Source: DATECU01 sp035286745 (GTDB taxonomy: Bacteria > Acidobacteriota > Vicinamibacteria > Fen-336). Taken from it: a stretch of 28,152 nucleotides of DNA. The stretch lies in NCBI GenBank assembly GCA_035286745.1, contig DATECU010000184.1, positions 1 to 28,152 of the forward strand. The letters are read 5' to 3'. The position numbers and the translations under genes were made by a program. Positions 24,478-28,152 of the stretch are shown here, one piece after another (position 1 is the first letter of the stretch; the number at the start of each line of letters is the position of its first letter). The notes under the pieces were generated by a model. The model did no database searches. It was given only the letters and a program-made list of their open reading frames with translations, and was not told the DNA's origin.

Positions 24478-25722
24478 ATGTTTCGCCGAAAGCCCAGGAT
24501 CTTCCGAGCCGAAGACGACATCCTCGACTGGTTCACCATCAGCTACGCCAGCATTCTGAGCGTGGTCGGGGGCCTGCTCCTGTTGGCTGGAGCGGGTGGA
24601 GCCTACCTCTACTTCAAGGACCGACCCGCCTCCGGGTTCCTGTTGCGAGCCCCCACCCGGGCCCGCTTCAGTTGGTTCGAGGGCGTGGTGAAGGTCAAGG
24701 CCGCGGGAGCGGCCGACTGGGTGATGGCCTCGGCCGAACTGGCGCTGGCCCGGCACGATCTGGTCCGGACCCTACCCGGCGCCGCCGCCGAGATCGCCTT
24801 CTTCGACGGTACGCTGGTGCTGCTTCGTCCCGACAGCCTGGTGAGCATCGAGGAGACCGGCGAGGATTCCGCGAGCCGCCGTCGCGTGGCCTGGCACATC
24901 ACCTCCGGCGAGGTCCAGCTCAAGACCGGTCCCGGCGACGCGCCCGATCGCTCGACCGAGGTGTCGACACCGACCGCTGAGGGGCGCGTCGGGGGCTCCT
25001 CCTTGGCGGCGGTCCGGGTGGCGGAGACGGGGGCCAGCGAGTTTCGGATGTTCGAAGGTGCCGGCCGGGTTACCACCAAGACCGGACAGCAAGTGGAGCT
25101 GGGAGCGGCCCAGGCCCTTCGCGTCTCGGCCGAGGGACAACTGACCGCCAAGGTCGCGCTGCCTTCGCCCCCGGTGCTCAGGCCGACCGAGCAGGAGGGG
25201 GTGGTGAGATCCGAGGCGTCGGGCGCCACTGCCCGGCTGGCCTGGCGGCCCGAGCCCTCGGCTGTCGCCTACCGCGTAATGGTCGACCACAACGCGGCTT
25301 TCGCCTGGCCGCTGGTCGACCGCAAGGGCATCAAGGAGAGCGCCATCGAGCTCAGGGGTCTGGATCCGGGCCGCTACTACTGGCGGGTGGCGGCCCTGGG
25401 TCGCGACGACCTGGAGGGGGCGTTCTCCGAGTACTCCCGCCTGCATGTGATCCGGGGCCGCCCCGGCGCCCAGCTCAAGGCCCCGCCGCTCTGGCTGGAC
25501 TCGGTCGAGGTTCGGGGTCGCATCGCGCAGGTGAAGGGGCGGACCGAGCCCTTCGCCCGAGTGATCATCAACGGCCAGAAGGCGGAGGTCCAAGCCGACG
25601 GCTCCTTCAACGAGTTCGTCATCCTGCTGGCGCAGACCGAGCAGGAGATCGTGATCCAGGCTCACGGCACGGACGGCGGCATGGCCGAACAGCGCCGGGC
25701 GGTGACGCTGCCGGTTTCCTGA
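24478..25722 (+). CDS. Membrane-anchored FecR-domain protein
   Basis: 414 residues from ATG 24478. A short cytoplasmic tail, one membrane helix (YASILSVVGGLLLLAGAGGAYLYF, about 23-46), then a FecR beta-sandwich (about 60-220: GVVKVKAAGAADWVMASAELALARHDLVRTLPGAAAEIAFFDGTLVLLRPDSLVSI) and Ig/FN3-like domains (ATARLAWRPEPSAVAYRVMVDHNAAF; RYYWRVAALGRDDLEGAFSEYS) plus a C-terminal bacterial Ig-like domain (EVRGRIAQVKGRTEPFARVIINGQKAEVQADGSFNEFVIL). No ECF sigma factor or TonB receptor lies nearby, so classical Fec signalling is not indicated; an envelope structural role is as likely. Confidence 0.75.
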   Translation: MFRRKPRIFRAEDDILDWFTISYASILSVVGGLLLLAGAGGAYLYFKDRPASGFLLRAPTRARFSWFEGVVKVKAAGAADWVMASAELALARHDLVRTLPGAAAEIAFFDGTLVLLRPDSLVSIEETGEDSASRRRVAWHITSGEVQLKTGPGDAPDRSTEVSTPTAEGRVGGSSLAAVRVAETGASEFRMFEGAGRVTTKTGQQVELGAAQALRVSAEGQLTAKVALPSPPVLRPTEQEGVVRSEASGATARLAWRPEPSAVAYRVMVDHNAAFAWPLVDRKGIKESAIELRGLDPGRYYWRVAALGRDDLEGAFSEYSRLHVIRGRPGAQLKAPPLWLDSVEVRGRIAQVKGRTEPFARVIINGQKAEVQADGSFNEFVILLAQTEQEIVIQAHGTDGGMAEQRRAVTLPVS

Positions 25723-25750
25723 GGCCGGCCGGCCGCGCCGCCGGCTCCTC
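25721..25750. terminator. Weak hairpin between convergent genes
   Basis: GCCGGC (25724-25729) and GCCGGC (25740-25745) pair with a 10-base loop; flanking GAG and CTC can extend the stem imperfectly. No T-run. Placed between the FecR-domain gene stop and the solute-binding gene stop. Confidence 0.3.
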
Positions 25751-25759
25751 GCCGCCTAG

Positions 25760-26569
25760 CTACTCTCCGCGGGCCCGGCGCAGCACGTCGATGGCTCGGT
25801 CTCCGAAGTACTTGATGACGAGCCGGTTCCAGGTCGGCGTCTTGCGGACGTTGCCGATGTAGTCGTTCAAGGCGGCCAGCAGTTGCTGGTCTTCCTTGCG
25901 CACGCCCAACGCGATCGACTGCGGCGGGCCCAGGAACATGCCGAGCTGCACGCTCGGATCCTCTTCTTGCGGCGCCAGCGCGATCTCGACGCCTTCAACC
26001 GTAGCGGTTATCGCGCCGGAGCGCATGAGTTCGGCGAGGGAGGAGGCGCTACCGATGATCTTGAGGTTCTTCGACGGCACCCCCGCTGCTCTCACCGTCT
26101 CGACATACGAGGTTCCGATGGCGACCCCAACCTGCTCCTCCCGCAACTGCTCGAGAGTTTGGATCACTCGATGCGGCTTTCGGGTGACCACGACGTCGCG
26201 GGTGGGAAAGGTCTCGACCGAAAACTCGATCAGCTTGCGGCGCTCCTCGGTTCTGGTCATGCCGCCCGCGATCAGATCGCCCTTCTTGTTCACGAGCGAT
26301 GGGATGAGCATCTCCCAGCTGGGGACGTAGACGGGCTCGAGCTCGAGCTTCTGCTGGCGGGCAAAGCCGGCCAGGATCTCGCCCTCGATGCCGACCAGGC
26401 TGTTGCCCTGCCTGGCCAGAAAGCGCGATGGCGCGACCGGCGGTGCCGTTGGGTCGCCTGCAACCAGCACCAGCAGCTTCCCCCGCTGCCTGATCTCGGG
26501 GAGGTCCAACGACAGCACGGGCTTTGCGAGAGCCCCCAAGACCAGAAGCGCCACCGCAAGTCGTCTCAT
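25760..26569 (-). CDS. Family 3 extracellular solute-binding protein
   Basis: 269 residues from ATG 26569, preferred over GTG 26575 because GAGGTGAG lies just upstream. Signal peptide MRRLAVALLVLGALAKPVLS. The bilobal type II fold is clear: LPEIRQRGKLLVLVAGDPTAPP, SLVGIEGEILAGFARQQKLELEPVYVPSWEMLIPSLVNKKGDLIAGGMTRTEERRKLIEFSVET, QVGVAIGTSYVETVRAAG, then ITATVEGVEIALAPQEED. Such proteins bind amino acids or similar solutes for ABC importers, or serve as sensors or lyase-linked domains. No ABC permease or ATPase is next to it. Confidence 0.82.
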   Translation of the reverse strand: MRRLAVALLVLGALAKPVLSLDLPEIRQRGKLLVLVAGDPTAPPVAPSRFLARQGNSLVGIEGEILAGFARQQKLELEPVYVPSWEMLIPSLVNKKGDLIAGGMTRTEERRKLIEFSVETFPTRDVVVTRKPHRVIQTLEQLREEQVGVAIGTSYVETVRAAGVPSKNLKIIGSASSLAELMRSGAITATVEGVEIALAPQEEDPSVQLGMFLGPPQSIALGVRKEDQQLLAALNDYIGNVRKTPTWNRLVIKYFGDRAIDVLRRARGE

Positions 26570-26694
26570 GCTCACCTCATTGCGCCGGAAGCCCGCGTGT
26601 TAGAGGGTTGGGCCCACGCCACCGCACGATTATGGGGGCAGGCAGCCGCCCTTGGCGAGCGTCGCGGAGTGGCCGGGGGGACGAGAGGGCTGAG

Positions 26695-27849
26695 CTACGG
26701 GGTCAGGCTCGCAATGGCGAGGGAGGCCAGACGCACGCCGGGAACTTGCAGCTCCTGGATCGGCGCCAGCGCACCCGACCCCTCGTCAAACCGCAGGACC
26801 GCCAGTCGCGTTCCGAGGGTGTAGCCCTCCGACGTGCGCCAGCTCGTGTTCACGTACACGTAGGCCCCGTGCTGTACCAGGGGTCTCGGCCCCTCCGCAA
26901 CGGGCAGATCCACCGTGTGCCGGTGGACAAGACCCTCGGCTTGGTTCTCGAAGACCTGAAGCTGATCCGGGCCGGCCAGGAGCCAACGCCCCGATGGCGT
27001 TACGTGCAGAAAGCCGCAGTAGGTCCCCCGCAGGTTGCCCTCCTCGGTCAACGTGCCGCTCACCGGATCGACCCTGTACCGTGTCACGCCGGGGTCGACC
27101 CCAAGGCTCTCGCGCCGCCCGAGGAAGGCGAACTGCTCTCCCGGGGTGGTGACGAGGTTCGAGCGGTCCCCATCCCAAACTCCGACGTGGCGGCTCCCGG
27201 TTGGCTCGAGTTCGCCGGTGTCGAGCACGCGAAAGCTCAACAGCAATTCCCTGCTGGTCCGGGGGTATCCCCAAGGACCCGTACGCTGCTTTCCATTGAG
27301 CCAAACGAATCGCCCCGAGGGGGAGAACTCGAAGCTCCCCAAGCGCGGGTAGCCGTCCTCCTCGGGTGCGGTGATGGGAGACATCGGAAGGGGTAGAAGC
27401 GCAAGGCCCGCCTGGGTGTCGATCCGGAAACCCAAGGCGCTGAGGCCGGAAACGGCATAGAGAAAGCGCCCGCTCGGATCCACCACGGCTCGGGCCTTGT
27501 CGAGGGGAACCTCGGCCCGGCCCCACAGTATCAGGGCGCCAGTCGACGAGTCGATCCGGTAGGCGTTCAAGAACCCGCCTCCGGCGTCGAACAGGTACAC
27601 CAGCCGGCGCTCCGGATCCACGAACGGCCCAGTCGGCGTTTGGGTGACCGGGAGGATCACGTCCCCCAGGGAGGCGGCCGTCAGGCGGCCATCCTGACCC
27701 AGATCGAACAACCGAACGCCGGTGTCGTGGGTCCCCAGCAGGTAGGTTCGGGGGACGGCCGAGGGGGCGGTGCCGCCTTCCGGCGACCCGCAGGCCATGG
27801 CGGCGAGTGGGATTGCGGCCAGCGCGGTTCGAACCGTGAGCCCTCTCAT
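26695..27849 (-). CDS. Lipoprotein beta-propeller (lactonase-like)
   Basis: 384 residues from ATG 27849, with GGAGG 6 bases upstream. Lipoprotein signal LAAIPLAAMACGSPEGG with the lipobox Cys at residue 20. Repeating blades of about 45-50 residues (VDPSGRFLYAVSG, FSPSGRFVWLNGK, TPSGRWLLAGPDQLQVFE) are those of the 6-phosphogluconolactonase/YVTN seven-blade propellers. Many members of this family have no proven enzyme activity, and the catalytic residues cannot be assigned here. Confidence 0.7.
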   Translation of the reverse strand: MRGLTVRTALAAIPLAAMACGSPEGGTAPSAVPRTYLLGTHDTGVRLFDLGQDGRLTAASLGDVILPVTQTPTGPFVDPERRLVYLFDAGGGFLNAYRIDSSTGALILWGRAEVPLDKARAVVDPSGRFLYAVSGLSALGFRIDTQAGLALLPLPMSPITAPEEDGYPRLGSFEFSPSGRFVWLNGKQRTGPWGYPRTSRELLLSFRVLDTGELEPTGSRHVGVWDGDRSNLVTTPGEQFAFLGRRESLGVDPGVTRYRVDPVSGTLTEEGNLRGTYCGFLHVTPSGRWLLAGPDQLQVFENQAEGLVHRHTVDLPVAEGPRPLVQHGAYVYVNTSWRTSEGYTLGTRLAVLRFDEGSGALAPIQELQVPGVRLASLAIASLTP

Positions 27850-28030
27850 GGCAAACCTCCTCAGTCGTACCCTCGACGCCAGGCAGTTGGCGCCCTGCAG
27901 GTGGCATGCCAGCAGGGATTCCGAGTCCTGCGACCGCTGGTGGGCGCGGCGCCAGGGAACGGGGGTGCGCGGAGTGGATTGGGAACGCCGCGTCTCGCAG
28001 AGTCGCGACGCAGCCCTGCGACGTTGTCGG

Positions 28031-28152
28031 GGCGCCGCGTTTCGTGTCCGGGGGCTCGGGGGGCGGGAGCCCCGCCTGATAGCGGCCAACGGATTGACGT
28101 CGGGCGCCGCGTTTCGTGTCCGGGGGTTCGGGGGGCGGGAGCCCCGCTTGAT
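28031..28152. repeat. Two copies of a 50-bp hairpin repeat, 72-bp period
   Basis: 28031-28080 and 28103-28152 match except for single-base changes, separated by 22 bases. Each contains a stem of GGGGCTC/GAGCCCC type around a G-rich loop (copy 2 has GGGGTTC). The second copy reaches the end of the window, so the array may go on. It is upstream of the propeller gene. Confidence 0.85.

Noticed and set aside
28031..28152. CRISPR array
   Set aside because: 50-bp G-rich repeats with one 22-bp spacer and no cas genes; repeat length and composition do not fit.

Overview
The window is a GC-rich chromosomal segment of a Gram-negative bacterium. Outer-membrane-type proteins (a beta-barrel ending in Phe, lipoproteins with lipoboxes, an RlpA homologue), a bifunctional penicillin-binding protein and a secreted protease ending in an IFxDGF-type tail fit Acidobacteriota or a former deltaproteobacterial lineage. 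This placement is inference from gene content. No rRNA or marker gene fixes the taxon.

Layout. 53-2393 (+): a two-gene operon of a Memo-family protein and an exported thioredoxin-fold oxidoreductase with a SurA-like N-terminal region. 2485-2909 (-): a decayed VapBC pair. 3032-4497 (-): a queuosine-precursor transporter translationally coupled (GTGA overlap) to a class I methyltransferase. 4685-5307 (-): an MntA-like nucleotidyltransferase with a frameshifted HepT. 5529-5603 (-): tRNA-Val(CAC) with encoded CCA. 5676-7577 (-): a large membrane iron-sulfur reductase of the CCG-domain type (EtfD-like).

7778-14000 is an accessory island read almost wholly from the minus strand. It holds a DUF104-type antitoxin with a broken VapC, an XRE antitoxin behind what looks like a stump of its toxin, an intact HicAB pair, an intact BrnTA pair, two decayed tyrosine-recombinase copies lying on either side of BrnTA, and short repeats shared between these units. 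It ends with a 5'-truncated RHS polymorphic toxin followed by a probable immunity gene. With VapBC and MntA-HepT just outside, six toxin-antitoxin loci and one toxin-immunity pair lie within about 11.5 kb. Both recombinase copies share the same deletion that removed the catalytic tyrosine segment, so the repeat was copied after it had already lost activity.

14283-28152 is a more ordinary region rich in envelope and secreted proteins: a lysyl-endopeptidase-like protease with FN3-like domains (+), a periplasmic-repeat porin-like barrel and a PBP1B-like murein synthase (-), a small beta-barrel protein and a PEGA-domain protein (+), RlpA (-), a V4R-like domain protein (+), a membrane protein with a small overlapping partner (-), a FecR-domain membrane-anchored protein (+), a family 3 solute-binding protein (-) and a lipoprotein beta-propeller (-). 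The right edge carries two copies of a 50-bp hairpin repeat that probably continue past the window.
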